The translations under genes and the position numbers were made by a program. Of a DNA stretch of 36,121 nt, positions 15,490 to 22,789 are shown piece by piece. The notes below the pieces were generated by a model. The model saw only the letters and a list, made by a program, of their open reading frames with translations. It did not search any database and was not told where the DNA came from. The DNA is from Oscillospiraceae bacterium. Its GTDB lineage: Bacteria > Bacillota > Clostridia > Oscillospirales > Oscillospiraceae. The stretch's first letter is position 1. Every line of letters begins with the position of its first letter. The DNA is taken from positions 1 to 36,121 of the forward strand of contig CADBKF010000018.1 in NCBI GenBank assembly GCA_902795195.1, written 5' to 3'.

Positions 15490-16070
15490 TCCTTCTGCTC
15501 CTCCGGGTCGAGCCAGCGGATCAGCTTCGCGGGCACGCCGCCGACGACCGCGTAGTCCGGCACGTCCTTGGTCACCACGGCGCCGGCCGCGACCACCGCG
15601 TACTCGCCGATCGTCACGCCGGGGCAGATCGTGACGTTCATGCCGAGCCAGGCGTTCTTCTTCACAAGCACCTTGCCGTAGGTGTACTTCGTGTGGCGCT
15701 CGTTCATATCGTGGTTGATCGTGGCGATCCGCAGCCCGGGCGCGGACATGACGCCGTCCTCAAATTCGATCCCGCCGGACGCCGAGAGGATCGCGGAGTG
15801 GTTGATAAACACGCCCTTGCCGAACTTCACCCGGTTGCCGAAGTCGCAGATGAACGGCGTGAGGATGCGCACACCGTCGAGCTTCCGGCCAAACAGCTCC
15901 TCCAGATAGTCGACGTAGGCAGGATCGTCCGGCAGAGTCGCGTTGGCCTTTGCGCACAGCGTCCGCGCGCGCATCATCTCGTCCACGGCTTCCTTAAAAT
16001 AGGGCGCCCGGTTGTCGGTGGGGCCGCCCTGGTCCATCAGCTCATAGACATATCCGTTCGGGTATTCCAT
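15486..16070 (-). CDS. sugar O-acetyltransferase (maltose-acetyltransferase-type, left-handed beta helix)
   Basis: A 194-residue protein: an N-terminal helical lead (AVDEMMRARTLCAKANATLPDD) as in the Mac/NodL group, then hexapeptide repeats (VKFGKGVFINHSAILSASGG, IATINHDMNERHTKYTYG with the catalytic-region His, AWLGMNVTICPGVTIGEYAV, AAGAVVTKDVPDYAVVGGVP). It transfers acetyl from acetyl-CoA to a sugar or related hydroxyl; the acceptor is unknown. The ATG at 16070 is chosen because the family N-terminus begins there and GGTGGCGGGAC precedes it; the open frame further upstream overlaps the flavodoxin gene. It is the middle gene of a three-gene operon. Confidence 0.85.
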   Translation of the reverse strand: MEYPNGYVYELMDQGGPTDNRAPYFKEAVDEMMRARTLCAKANATLPDDPAYVDYLEELFGRKLDGVRILTPFICDFGNRVKFGKGVFINHSAILSASGGIEFEDGVMSAPGLRIATINHDMNERHTKYTYGKVLVKKNAWLGMNVTICPGVTIGEYAVVAAGAVVTKDVPDYAVVGGVPAKLIRWLDPEEQKE

Positions 16071-16081
16071 GTCCCGCCACC

Positions 16082-16603
16082 TCACAGAAGGCCGTTGGTG
16101 GACAGCCAGCGCCGCAGGGCGGGCGCGGAATTTGCCGCGTCGCTGCCGATGATCGACAGACCATTCTGCACCGTCGCGCCGGGTGCGTACTTGCGGATGT
16201 CGCGCTCGCTCGCGCCCATGCCGCTGCCCTCGTTGGTGCACAGGGGCAGGATCGTCTTGCCGGTGAAATCGAAGTGCTCCAGGAAGGTCACCACCGCCAT
16301 CGGCATCGTGCCCCAGTAGTTGGGGTAGGCCAGCACGACCGTGTCGTAGCCGTCAAGGTCCTCCGGCATGCGAACCAGCTCGGGCCGGGCCTTCTCGCGC
16401 AGATCCTTCTTCGCCTGCTCGATGCAGGTCATGTAGACCGGGGAATACGGGTTTTTCATCTCGATCTCGAAGCTGTCCGCCGGGATCAGACCTGCGATGA
16501 TGTCGCAGACGATTTTGGTGTTGCCCACCTTCACATAGCGCATCGCGCCGCCGAAATAGTTCTCATCCGCTCTGGAAAAAAATGCAATCAAGGTCTTTGC
16601 CAT
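16082..16603 (-). CDS. flavodoxin-family protein
   Basis: A 173-residue protein with a flavodoxin fold: TLIAFFSRADENYFGGAM at the N-terminus forms the FMN phosphate-binding strand and loop (longer and more divergent than classical flavodoxin). DTVVLAYPNYWGTMPMAVVTFLE forms the second flavin-contacting segment. CTNEGSGMGASERDIRKYAPGA matches the third conserved loop of Flavodoxin_4-type proteins. It is a soluble electron carrier or FMN-dependent reductase partner. CAGGAGG precedes the ATG. It is the first gene of the operon with the acetyltransferase and NTF2-like genes and is divergent from a LysR regulator, which is likely to control it. Confidence 0.85.
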   Translation of the reverse strand: MAKTLIAFFSRADENYFGGAMRYVKVGNTKIVCDIIAGLIPADSFEIEMKNPYSPVYMTCIEQAKKDLREKARPELVRMPEDLDGYDTVVLAYPNYWGTMPMAVVTFLEHFDFTGKTILPLCTNEGSGMGASERDIRKYAPGATVQNGLSIIGSDAANSAPALRRWLSTNGLL

Positions 16604-16628
16604 GGGGTTGTCCTCCTGTTGTTTTGTT

Positions 16629-16646
16629 CTGACAAAATTTTATCAG
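16629..16646. promoter_or_regulatory. possible LysR operator
   Basis: CTGACAAAATTTTATCAG is a near-perfect palindrome with one mismatched pair, in the intergenic space between the lysR-type gene and the flavodoxin operon. It covers the -10 box of the flavodoxin promoter, so binding there could block or remodel it. Assignment as the LysR site is inference. Confidence 0.45.
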
Positions 16647-16666
16647 AAAATGATTGCAAAGTCCAA
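16637..16666 (-). promoter_or_regulatory. promoter of the flavodoxin operon
   Basis: Read leftward, TTGGAC (16661-16666) and TAAAAT (16637-16642) are 18 bases apart. It overlaps the LysR promoter on the other strand, and its -10 box lies inside an 18-base near-palindrome (16629-16646). Confidence 0.55.
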
Positions 16667-16683
16667 TCGAAATCGTGTATAAT
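16654..16683 (+). promoter_or_regulatory. promoter of the LysR-type regulator
   Basis: TTGCAA (16654-16659) and a perfect TATAAT (16678-16683) are 18 bases apart, with the ATG about 30 bases downstream. Confidence 0.65.
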
Positions 16684-16714
16684 TGATTTGATTCTTAAAT
16701 AGCAGGAGCGCACG

Positions 16715-17602
16715 ATGACCACAAAACAGATGGATTACTGCATTGAGCTGGCCCGCACGCTGAATTTCAGTCGGGCTGCGGAAAACATGTTTGTCAGCCA
16801 GCCGAGCTTCTCCTATCAGATCCGGCTGCTGGAGGAGGAGGTCGGCTTCCCGATCTTTGAGCGCAGCGGCAGGGGCGCGGCGCTCACGCCGGCGGGCGCG
16901 CAGTTTGCCGGCTTCCTCGCCGGTCTGCGCGAGGAGCTGAAGCGCGCCGTGGAGCAGGGGCAGAATTTCAGCGCGCAATACCGCGACAGCATCTCCATCC
17001 GCATGATGGTGCGGCAGGCCGTGTGCTTTCTCCCGGAGGCCATGCGCGCCTTTGCCGGGACGCATCCCGAGGTGCAGATCGTACCGGTCTTCCGCTACGA
17101 AAACGGTATGGCGTCCTTTCTGCGCCGCGAGGTCGACGTGCTCTTTGCGCTCCGGGAGGAGACAAAGCAGATCCCCGGCATCCGCGTGCACGAGCTGTTT
17201 GAAAGCCGCATCTATCTGATCGCCCGGCAGGACGATCCGCTCGCGGCAAAAAACCGGATCTCGGAGGCGGATCTCTACGGCCGCACCCTGATGGTCGGCG
17301 GCGGCTCGCCGCCGGCGCTCCGGGCCGTCCAGCACCGGCTGATCGGCACCGGCCGGCTGGACTACTTCAACAGCGCCGACCACGACACCACGCTGACCAA
17401 CGTCGCCGCCGGACGGGGCGTGTGCCTCGCGCCCGGCTTTCTCAACGACCACAGCGGCCAGTTCGCGTGGGTCCCCTTCGACTGCAGGGAGCGCTTTTCC
17501 TGTGTCCTGTGCACCCACAAGGACGACAACCGGCCCAGCCTGGCGGCCTTTCTCGAGACGCTCCGGCAGCTCTACCGCGACGCGGTTGCGTTTCCGCTGT
17601 AA
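16715..17602 (+). CDS. LysR-family transcriptional regulator
   Basis: A 295-residue protein of standard LysR length. Residues 1-60 are the winged HTH (MDYCIELARTLNFSRAAENM, VSQPSFSYQIRLLEEEVGF, PIFERSGRGAALTPAG). A linker helix follows, then a two-lobed substrate-binding domain (SIRMMVRQAVCFLPEAMRAF, YLIARQDDPLA, ADHDTTLTNVAAGRGVCLAP). GCAGGAG precedes the ATG. It is divergent from the flavodoxin-acetyltransferase-NTF2 operon with overlapping promoters, the usual arrangement for a LysR protein and its target. The beta-lactamase-like gene starts only 26 bases downstream and may be read through. Confidence 0.9.
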   Translation: MTTKQMDYCIELARTLNFSRAAENMFVSQPSFSYQIRLLEEEVGFPIFERSGRGAALTPAGAQFAGFLAGLREELKRAVEQGQNFSAQYRDSISIRMMVRQAVCFLPEAMRAFAGTHPEVQIVPVFRYENGMASFLRREVDVLFALREETKQIPGIRVHELFESRIYLIARQDDPLAAKNRISEADLYGRTLMVGGGSPPALRAVQHRLIGTGRLDYFNSADHDTTLTNVAAGRGVCLAPGFLNDHSGQFAWVPFDCRERFSCVLCTHKDDNRPSLAAFLETLRQLYRDAVAFPL

Positions 17603-17628
17603 ACATGTTTCAAACCGAGGCAACTGAC

Positions 17629-18849
17629 ATGATTCGACCGTTTATCACCAGAAAACAAAGCGCTGCGGCTGCGTGGCTGCTGGCCGTGCTGATGCTGCTG
17701 AGCGCCTGCGGCAGCCGAACGCCGGCGGGCGGCGCGGCTGTGCCGGAGCCCGCTGCTGCGCCGGAAGCCATCTCCGCGCCGGCGCAGGCCGAAGCGCTGC
17801 CTGCCCCCTCCCCTGCCCCGAGCGAAGCCCCGGCGCCGACAGAAGAAGCTGCGGCGGAGACCGCGGCGGAAACGGAGACCGCGGTGGAAACCGAGGCGCC
17901 CTGGGAATGGACCTATGCCACGCCGGAAAGCCAGGGCATGGACGCAGCGGCGCTCTCCGCGCTCCACGCGACCTATGACTCGTTCCCGCTGCTGGCGGCG
18001 GTCGTCGTGCGAAACGGCGTCGTGGTGGACACATATTTCAAGGACGGCTATGACGAAGCCAGTGTGTTTACGCTGCAGTCGGTCTCCAAGAGCATCACGA
18101 GCGCGCTCGTCGGGATTGCGCTGGCGCGGGGCGAATTGGAGGACATCGACGCTCCGCTGGCGGACTACTTTCCGGCGCTGCGGTCGGCGGCCGATCCGCG
18201 CTGGGCGGACATCACGCTCCGCCACCTGCTGACGCACACCTCCGGCATCGCATCGACGGACAGCTCGATCTGGTACGACTGGCGCGCGTCGGAGAACTGG
18301 CTGGACTACCTGTTCGCGCTGCCGATCTATACGGACCCCGGCACGAGCTTTGACTACTCCACCGGCAACACGCATCTGCTGGGCGCGGTTTTGGAGCAGG
18401 CCACCGGAATGCCCCTGGGCGACTACGCGCAGCAGGTCCTTTTCGCGCCGCTCGGCATGACCAGCGCCGGGCTGGGCACCGCGCCCGAGGGCGTCGGCGA
18501 CGGCGGCAACGGCTTTTATATGACGACGCTCGACCTGGCCCGCTTCGGCCTGCTGTACTTAGACGGCGGCCTCTGGCAGGGCCGGCAGCTCGTGCCCGCC
18601 GACTGGGTCGAAGCCTCCACGACCACCCAGGCCACGCGCGCCTCCGACGGCGCGCGCTACGGCTATCAGTGGTGGCTGCGCAGCTTTGACGGGCACGAGG
18701 CCTTCGTCGCCCAGGGCCATTTCGGGCAGTACATCATCGCCGTGCCGGACCTGGCCCTGCTGATCGCCATCAACAGCGACTTCGAGGGCGCCCGCAGCAT
18801 CTACTGGCAGATCGCCGACGATGTGATCGCAGCGTGCAGCAAGGCGTAG
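17629..18849 (+). CDS. beta-lactamase-family serine hydrolase lipoprotein
   Basis: A 406-residue protein. The N-terminal lipoprotein signal reads AAAAWLLAVLMLLSACG, with Cys27 as probable lipid anchor. Residues about 30-92 are an Ala/Pro/Glu-rich linker of low complexity. The rest is a class C beta-lactamase/esterase fold: SVSK at 151-154 (nucleophile Ser and Lys), LLTHTSGI, YSTGN from Tyr243 (the YxN position), and a late QGHFGQYIIAVP segment corresponding to the KTG/HxG strand. The family includes esterases, 6-aminohexanoate-dimer hydrolases and peptidases, so resistance should not be assumed. The ATG at 17629 has GAGG 9 bases upstream; an in-frame ATG at 17605 is possible but would push the signal peptide inward. 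Confidence 0.85.
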   Translation: MIRPFITRKQSAAAAWLLAVLMLLSACGSRTPAGGAAVPEPAAAPEAISAPAQAEALPAPSPAPSEAPAPTEEAAAETAAETETAVETEAPWEWTYATPESQGMDAAALSALHATYDSFPLLAAVVVRNGVVVDTYFKDGYDEASVFTLQSVSKSITSALVGIALARGELEDIDAPLADYFPALRSAADPRWADITLRHLLTHTSGIASTDSSIWYDWRASENWLDYLFALPIYTDPGTSFDYSTGNTHLLGAVLEQATGMPLGDYAQQVLFAPLGMTSAGLGTAPEGVGDGGNGFYMTTLDLARFGLLYLDGGLWQGRQLVPADWVEASTTTQATRASDGARYGYQWWLRSFDGHEAFVAQGHFGQYIIAVPDLALLIAINSDFEGARSIYWQIADDVIAACSKA

Positions 18850-18962
18850 TTTTTATCGGAGCCGCGGATGCCGCAGCCTCCGCGCAGCGCCTGGCGAGCG
18901 AGGCGTTTGCGCTCCTTCCTCATCCAGTCGGTCCTTTGTTCAGACAGTTTCCAAAAAAACGC

Positions 18963-18993
18963 TTGACTCTCACGCAACGTGATAGTTTATAAT
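18963..18993 (+). promoter_or_regulatory. MerR-type promoter with 19-bp spacer and operator dyad
   Basis: TTGACT (18963-18968) and TATAAT (18988-18993) are separated by 19 bases, the over-long spacer that MerR proteins correct by twisting DNA. The spacer region contains ACTCTCACG-CAA-CGTGATAGT, a dyad with one mismatched pair. The gene for a MerR/TipAS protein begins 27 bases after the -10 box, so autoregulation is strongly suggested. Confidence 0.85.
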
Positions 18994-19019
18994 ATCCATG
19001 CGAAAGGAGCTGAGCTTCT

Positions 19020-19748
19020 ATGTTGACGGTGCACGAGGTGCGAGCTCTGACCGGGGTTTCCATCCGGACGCTGCAGTATTATGACGACATCGGTCTGCTG
19101 CCGCCGACGCGGTACACCGAGGCCGGGTATCGGCTGTATGACGACGCTGCACTCGAGCGGCTGCAGCAGATCCTGCTGTTCCGGGAGCTGGAGTTTCCGC
19201 TCAAGGAGATCAAACGGATTCTGGAGAGCCCGGCCTTTGACCGGAACAAGGCGCTCGAGCAGCAGATCGAGCTTCTGACCCTGAAACGGGAGCACATCGA
19301 CAATCTGATCCGCATGGCAAAGACCGTAAAGCTGACAGGAGGAGTTTCTATGGATTTTGAGGCGTTTGACAAGAAAAAGCTGGAGGACTACGCGGCGCAG
19401 GCCAGAAAATCCTGGGGCGCAACGCCGGAATATAAGGAGTTCGAACAGAAGAACAGCGGCAAAACGCTGGATGAGATCAAGCAGACCGGCGACGGCCTGA
19501 TGGCATTGCTGGCGGAATTCGGCTCCATGAAAGACAGCGATCCTGCCGCGCCGGAGGCCCAGGTCCAGGCTCAACGGGTGCAGAACTACATCACCGAGCA
19601 CTACTACACCTGCACGAACAAGATTTTCGCACAACTCGGCAAGATGTATGGCAGCGGAGGAGAGTTCACGGAAAACATCGACAAAGCCGGCGGCCCCGGC
19701 GCCGCCGCCTTCGCCTCCGAAGCGATCCGGCAATACTGCGGCGAATAG
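19020..19748 (+). CDS. MerR-family regulator with TipAS antibiotic-recognition domain
   Basis: A 242-residue protein. Residues 1-70 are the MerR winged HTH (LTVHEVRALTGVSIRTLQYY, DDIGLLPPTRYTEAGYRLY), followed by a dimerization helix (about 75-110). Residues about 120-240 match the TipAS domain (KSWGATPEYKEFEQK...MKDSDPAAPEAQVQAQRVQNYI...YTCTNKIFAQLGKMYGSGGEFTENIDKAGGPGAAAFASEAI), which in TipA binds thiopeptides and other amphipathic compounds. GAAAGGAG precedes the ATG at 19020. It most likely activates its own promoter in response to a hydrophobic drug-like ligand. No efflux gene is adjacent; the lipoprotein upstream is a possible but unproven target. Confidence 0.9.
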   Translation: MLTVHEVRALTGVSIRTLQYYDDIGLLPPTRYTEAGYRLYDDAALERLQQILLFRELEFPLKEIKRILESPAFDRNKALEQQIELLTLKREHIDNLIRMAKTVKLTGGVSMDFEAFDKKKLEDYAAQARKSWGATPEYKEFEQKNSGKTLDEIKQTGDGLMALLAEFGSMKDSDPAAPEAQVQAQRVQNYITEHYYTCTNKIFAQLGKMYGSGGEFTENIDKAGGPGAAAFASEAIRQYCGE

Positions 19749-19990
19749 AACGCTGCAAAAACGGTCATTTCAGACTGTCAAAAAGTTTGCGTAACGGATT
19801 TTGACGAAATTTCATACGGCACTCGGATATGGGGCGATGGAGCAGAGCACCCCGCTCGTGCCAAAGCCAGCGCGGGCGCGGAAATAGAACAACAGTCAGA
19901 TCCTTCCCAGGTACCCAAAAGACCTCGACCCGCCCAACGGTACGATGGTTGCCGGGAAAGCTTCCGAGAAGGAAAGCGGCCTTTCTTTTC

Positions 19991-20027
19991 CCCTGTTTTC
20001 TTTGGCCAAGAAGCAAAGAAAACAGGG
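19991..20027. repeat. 14-bp perfect inverted repeat
   Basis: CCCTGTTTTCTTTG (19991-20004) and CAAAGAAAACAGGG (20014-20027) surround a 9-base loop, in a run of purine/pyrimidine-biased sequence. It resembles intergenic repeat elements common in clostridial genomes. Confidence 0.75.
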
Positions 20028-20094
20028 CCGCCGGAGGCAGGACCGGGTGACGGAAGCGCCAGGGTTGGAAATAATCACCTGCTGGAGAATGCAT

Positions 20095-20178
20095 CCGTAG
20101 TGGCCGATGCCCACATCGGCCATAATGCCACACTGCGTACCGCACCTTTATGGCCGATGTGGGCATCGGCCACTACGG
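20095..20178. repeat. 31-bp perfect inverted repeat with nested palindromes
   Basis: Bases 20095-20125 and 20148-20178 are exact inverted copies around a 22-base loop. Each arm itself contains GGCCGATG-CCCA-CATCGGCC, so each can fold alone (two small hairpins) or together (one long hairpin). Confidence 0.9.
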
Positions 20179-20241
20179 TATGTTCCTCACTGCACCTGTA
20201 GGGACGGAAATCTGCTGTCCCTGCACTCTTTTGGGGGGCAC

Positions 20242-20281
20242 GGATTGCCACACCAGTGCTGCGGCACTGGTTCGCAATGAC
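20242..20281. repeat. REP-like hairpin, copy 2
   Basis: GGATTGCCACACCAGTGC, TGCG, then GCACTGGTTCGCAATGACA. It shares both the hairpin and the following ATGACAG-CTTGGGGGCTTTTTC flank with the copy at 14605, showing that they belong to one dispersed family. Confidence 0.85.
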
Positions 20282-20342
20282 AGACTTGGGGGCTTTTTCG
20301 CTCGCCGGGTGCTCCGCGCATCGGAAACACCTTTTCGAAACA

Positions 20343-20384
20343 TGAACAGACCGTTTTCCCGATGGAGGGAAAACGGTCTGTTCA
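20343..20384 (-). terminator. 18-bp hairpin after the seven-gene cluster
   Basis: TGAACAGACCGTTTTCCC (20343-20360) and GGGAAAACGGTCTGTTCA (20367-20384) are perfect arms with a 6-base loop. It lies 36 bases past the DUF5131 stop. The T-run after it is weak, so it may be a terminator or a 3'-end protective hairpin. Confidence 0.6.
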
Positions 20385-20419
20385 GTATATCCAAAGGCTG
20401 CCGGTTCAGGCGCGCGGGG

Positions 20420-21292
20420 TCAGCCCCCACATTTGCCGCAGCGGCTGCAGCCGTTGCAGGTCTGCTGCATGCCGCAGCTCTGGCAGCGCGGGCCGAAGTA
20501 CGGCTTGTAGAGAGCATCCTCCGGGATCGGGTGGCCCCATTCGTCGGTCAGGCGGAACTCCATCGGCTTTCCGAGAAAGCTCAGGCCGGACTTCCGGGCC
20601 TGCTGCGTCTGGACGCTGCCCTCAAGGCGGTAGGTCTTTCCGTCCTTGACAAAGCAGCGGCCGGTGCCGCAGAAGGTGAAGGTCACGTTGGCCGCGAAGC
20701 ACTCATCGTGCAGGGCCTTGACCCACTCGTAGTGGCAGGGCCTGGCCCCGCCGTAGTTTTCGCCGTCGCAGAGCACCTGCTCGATCTGCCCGGACGGCAG
20801 ATAGGCCCGGATGCTGACCGGCCCGATCAGCGGCGCGCACATGATGCCCTTGTGCTTGAACGGCAGGCGCAGCAGGATCGGGATGCGCTCGTCGGCGCGG
20901 CGCTGGTTTTCGCAGCTGACGTTCAGCATCACGTTTTCCCAGCCCTCGCCCCAGTTCCAGGGCAACTGCTCCGCCACCCGCTCCGGCCGCTTGGTCAGCA
21001 GGAAAAACTTGACGTCCGGCCGCTGGTGCATGATCTCCCAGGCCTCGCTCCGCCAGGGATCGGCCTCCGCGAGGAAGAAATCGCTGGTCATGCAGACGCG
21101 GAGCATCTCGCCGCTTTGGACCTTGTATCGCCCGCTGCGGTCGCGGCTGAGCGGATAGCGGAAGCCGGACTTTGTCCGGTAGATCTCCGCGCCATCCCCG
21201 CCACGCCGGGCGTCGAGAAAATACATATAGCAGTTCTGGCAGCCTTCGCTGCACTTTTTGCAGCCGTGCCAGGGATTCCAAATGTCGTGCAT
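20420..21292 (-). CDS. DUF5131 (phage Gp37/Gp68-type) family protein
   Basis: A 290-residue protein. It starts MHDIWNPWHGCKKCSEGCQN, matching the NP-x-x-GC-x-K-x-S-x-GC-x-x-CY signature of DUF5131. Conserved later parts are VCMTSDFFLAEADPWRSEAWEIM, FFLLTKRPERVAEQLP, NVMLNVSCENQRRADERIPIL, and PLIGPVSIRAYLPSGQIEQVL with CHYEWVK. The first Cys group reads Cys11, Cys14, Cys18, Cys21, so a CxxxCxxC spacing (14-18-21) like radical-SAM clusters is present. The C-terminus adds a seven-cysteine tail (CQSCGMQQTCNGCSRCGKC) that looks like a metal-binding ribbon. No activity is established for the family. It is the last gene of the leftward cluster. Confidence 0.85.
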   Translation of the reverse strand: MHDIWNPWHGCKKCSEGCQNCYMYFLDARRGGDGAEIYRTKSGFRYPLSRDRSGRYKVQSGEMLRVCMTSDFFLAEADPWRSEAWEIMHQRPDVKFFLLTKRPERVAEQLPWNWGEGWENVMLNVSCENQRRADERIPILLRLPFKHKGIMCAPLIGPVSIRAYLPSGQIEQVLCDGENYGGARPCHYEWVKALHDECFAANVTFTFCGTGRCFVKDGKTYRLEGSVQTQQARKSGLSFLGKPMEFRLTDEWGHPIPEDALYKPYFGPRCQSCGMQQTCNGCSRCGKCGG

Positions 21293-21341
21293 CCAATCGC
21301 CTCTGTTTCCGTCTGCGGATCCTCGTCCGGAGGGCGGCCTC

Positions 21342-21905
21342 TTACCATTCTCTGGGGACGCTGTAGGCTCCGTCCCGGTATTCGGTGAGATAAACCGCGC
21401 AGTTTCCGATGTACTTGGACCAGTAGGCCCCGTTGGAGCCCGGCGTCAGGTATTCGAGCAGTCCCTTCATGGCGATGGCGTGGGTGGAGACCAGAAGGTT
21501 GCCCTCCAGGCCCCGGACCGCCTCCAGAAAGTCGCCGGCCCGGGCCACCACGCTGTGCAGCTGCTCCATCCCGGCGGGCGCCGGGTTGTGGGCAAAGTCC
21601 TGAAAGAAGGTCAGCACCTCCTGCGGCAGCGCCCGGAGCCCCGCGCCCTCATAGGGGCCGTAATCCATCTCGATCAGCCGCGCATCCACGACGGGGCGGC
21701 TCCCCGGCGCGACGATCCCGGCAGTCTGCACGGCCCTGCGCAGGGGGCTGGTGAAGACATGGTCAAAGCGGATGCCCCGCAGGCGCTCGGCGGCGGCCTG
21801 CGCCTGGGCGATCCCGGCCTCGTTCAGGGGATAGTCGCTCCGGCCCTGGAGCACCTGGCGGCTGTTGAGCTCCGTCTGGCCGTGGCGGATGATGTAAAGG
21901 TCCAT
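21342..21905 (-). CDS. histidine phosphatase family protein
   Basis: A 187-residue protein with the phosphoglycerate-mutase-like fold: LYIIRHGQTELN with the RHG motif (catalytic His at residue 8), GRSDYPLNEAG, FTSPLRRAVQTA with the second phosphate-binding Arg, EMDYGPYEG (acid/base region), and LLVSTHAIAMKGLLEYL with the second catalytic His. It hydrolyses a phosphoester on a sugar, nucleotide or protein; the substrate is not readable. The ATG at 21905 has AGGAGG upstream; the longer open frame runs into the nitroreductase gene and is rejected. It sits 25 bases after the nitroreductase stop. Confidence 0.87.
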   Translation of the reverse strand: MDLYIIRHGQTELNSRQVLQGRSDYPLNEAGIAQAQAAAERLRGIRFDHVFTSPLRRAVQTAGIVAPGSRPVVDARLIEMDYGPYEGAGLRALPQEVLTFFQDFAHNPAPAGMEQLHSVVARAGDFLEAVRGLEGNLLVSTHAIAMKGLLEYLTPGSNGAYWSKYIGNCAVYLTEYRDGAYSVPREW

Positions 21906-21930
21906 ATTGCCTCCTGTTCCTCCGACGTTC

Positions 21931-22740
21931 TCACCGGCAGCGGAAGGACGCGATGTACTCGGTGTCCTCCGGGACCTTGATCCCTGGGTCGGCGATCTCA
22001 AAGCCCGCCTTCACCCCGAGCTCAGCCGCCCCAAGCTCAAAATGGCACAGCGCGATGCCCAGGTCGATCTTCTGAATGTCCCACGCGCCGTCGTCGTAGC
22101 CGCGGCCTCGTTTTTCGTAAAAATGCGCCGTTTCTCCCGCAAGAACGACACGCCAGGGCTGCTTGTTCACAGCCGAGGGCGCCAGGCGCACCGCCTCCAG
22201 GGCGCCGGAAAGCCGCCCGGCGGCTTCCTCTGTCAGAGGCCGTTCAAACGAGCCGTCAAAGAACAGCGTGGAGAACGGAAGACGGCTGTCGGCGTTGACC
22301 CCCTTGCGCATCAGGCTCTCGCGCAGGGACATCTTCTTCGCCGGATAGCCCAGGGGGCTGACGCAGGGCATGACCTCGTCGTCCGCGACCCGCATCGCGG
22401 CTTCAAAGGCGTCGCGCTTCATCGTGCCGGCGATCCAGGTGGTCCCGATCCCGAGCTGCTCGGCAAACAGGACGACCTTCTCAAAGGTATAGCCGAAGGC
22501 CTCCTCCGCGTGGGGAACGCGGCGCAGCTTGCCTGCGATGTAGCAGTCCGTCCCGACGATCACCGGGCTGGAAAGCCCGTGCTTTTTCGCGTCCAGAATC
22601 CGCCATTCGATCGGAAGATCGTAGGGATTCTCGACCTTTTCGGCAAAATCCAGGAGTTTTTTTGCATCCTCCGGCCGCAGCGCCGTGCCGTCAAAGCTGC
22701 GCACGCTTCGTCTGCTCCGGATCGCTTCGAGCATGTTCAT
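21931..22740 (-). CDS. nitroreductase-family flavoprotein
   Basis: A 269-residue protein. The N-terminus IRSRRSVRSFDGTALRPED is the standard FMN-binding RRSxRxF motif. The middle carries VLFAEQLGIGTTWIAGTM (FMN/dimer segment) and CVSPLGYPAKK (GxP loop). Later come RLAPSAVNKQPWRVVL, a second SAxNxQPW-type motif, and LGIALCHFELGAAELG. It is longer than simple nitroreductases and belongs to the roughly 270-residue clostridial type. It reduces nitro groups, quinones or similar compounds with NAD(P)H; the natural substrate is unknown. GGAGGGAC lies upstream of the ATG. Part of the seven-gene cluster. Confidence 0.85.
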   Translation of the reverse strand: MNMLEAIRSRRSVRSFDGTALRPEDAKKLLDFAEKVENPYDLPIEWRILDAKKHGLSSPVIVGTDCYIAGKLRRVPHAEEAFGYTFEKVVLFAEQLGIGTTWIAGTMKRDAFEAAMRVADDEVMPCVSPLGYPAKKMSLRESLMRKGVNADSRLPFSTLFFDGSFERPLTEEAAGRLSGALEAVRLAPSAVNKQPWRVVLAGETAHFYEKRGRGYDDGAWDIQKIDLGIALCHFELGAAELGVKAGFEIADPGIKVPEDTEYIASFRCR

Positions 22741-22789
22741 CTTGGCAGTCCCTCCATTTGTGTGTGGATCGCCTGCAAAGGGCCGGCCC

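Larger units (their letters stand above)
19749..20419. other. gene-free, hairpin-rich intergenic region
   Basis: No supported gene is seen in about 670 bases. The region carries four distinct hairpin elements listed separately (19991-20027, 20095-20178, 20242-20281, 20343-20384), plus a smaller GTAGGGAC/GTCCCT hairpin around 20200. Short reading frames here are open only because of the repeats. Confidence 0.7.

Noticed and set aside
17629-18849. Antibiotic-resistance beta-lactamase
   Set aside because: The SxxK and Tyr motifs only place it in the wide serine-hydrolase family. The lipoprotein linker and YST motif fit esterase or peptidase types better, and nothing shows resistance.
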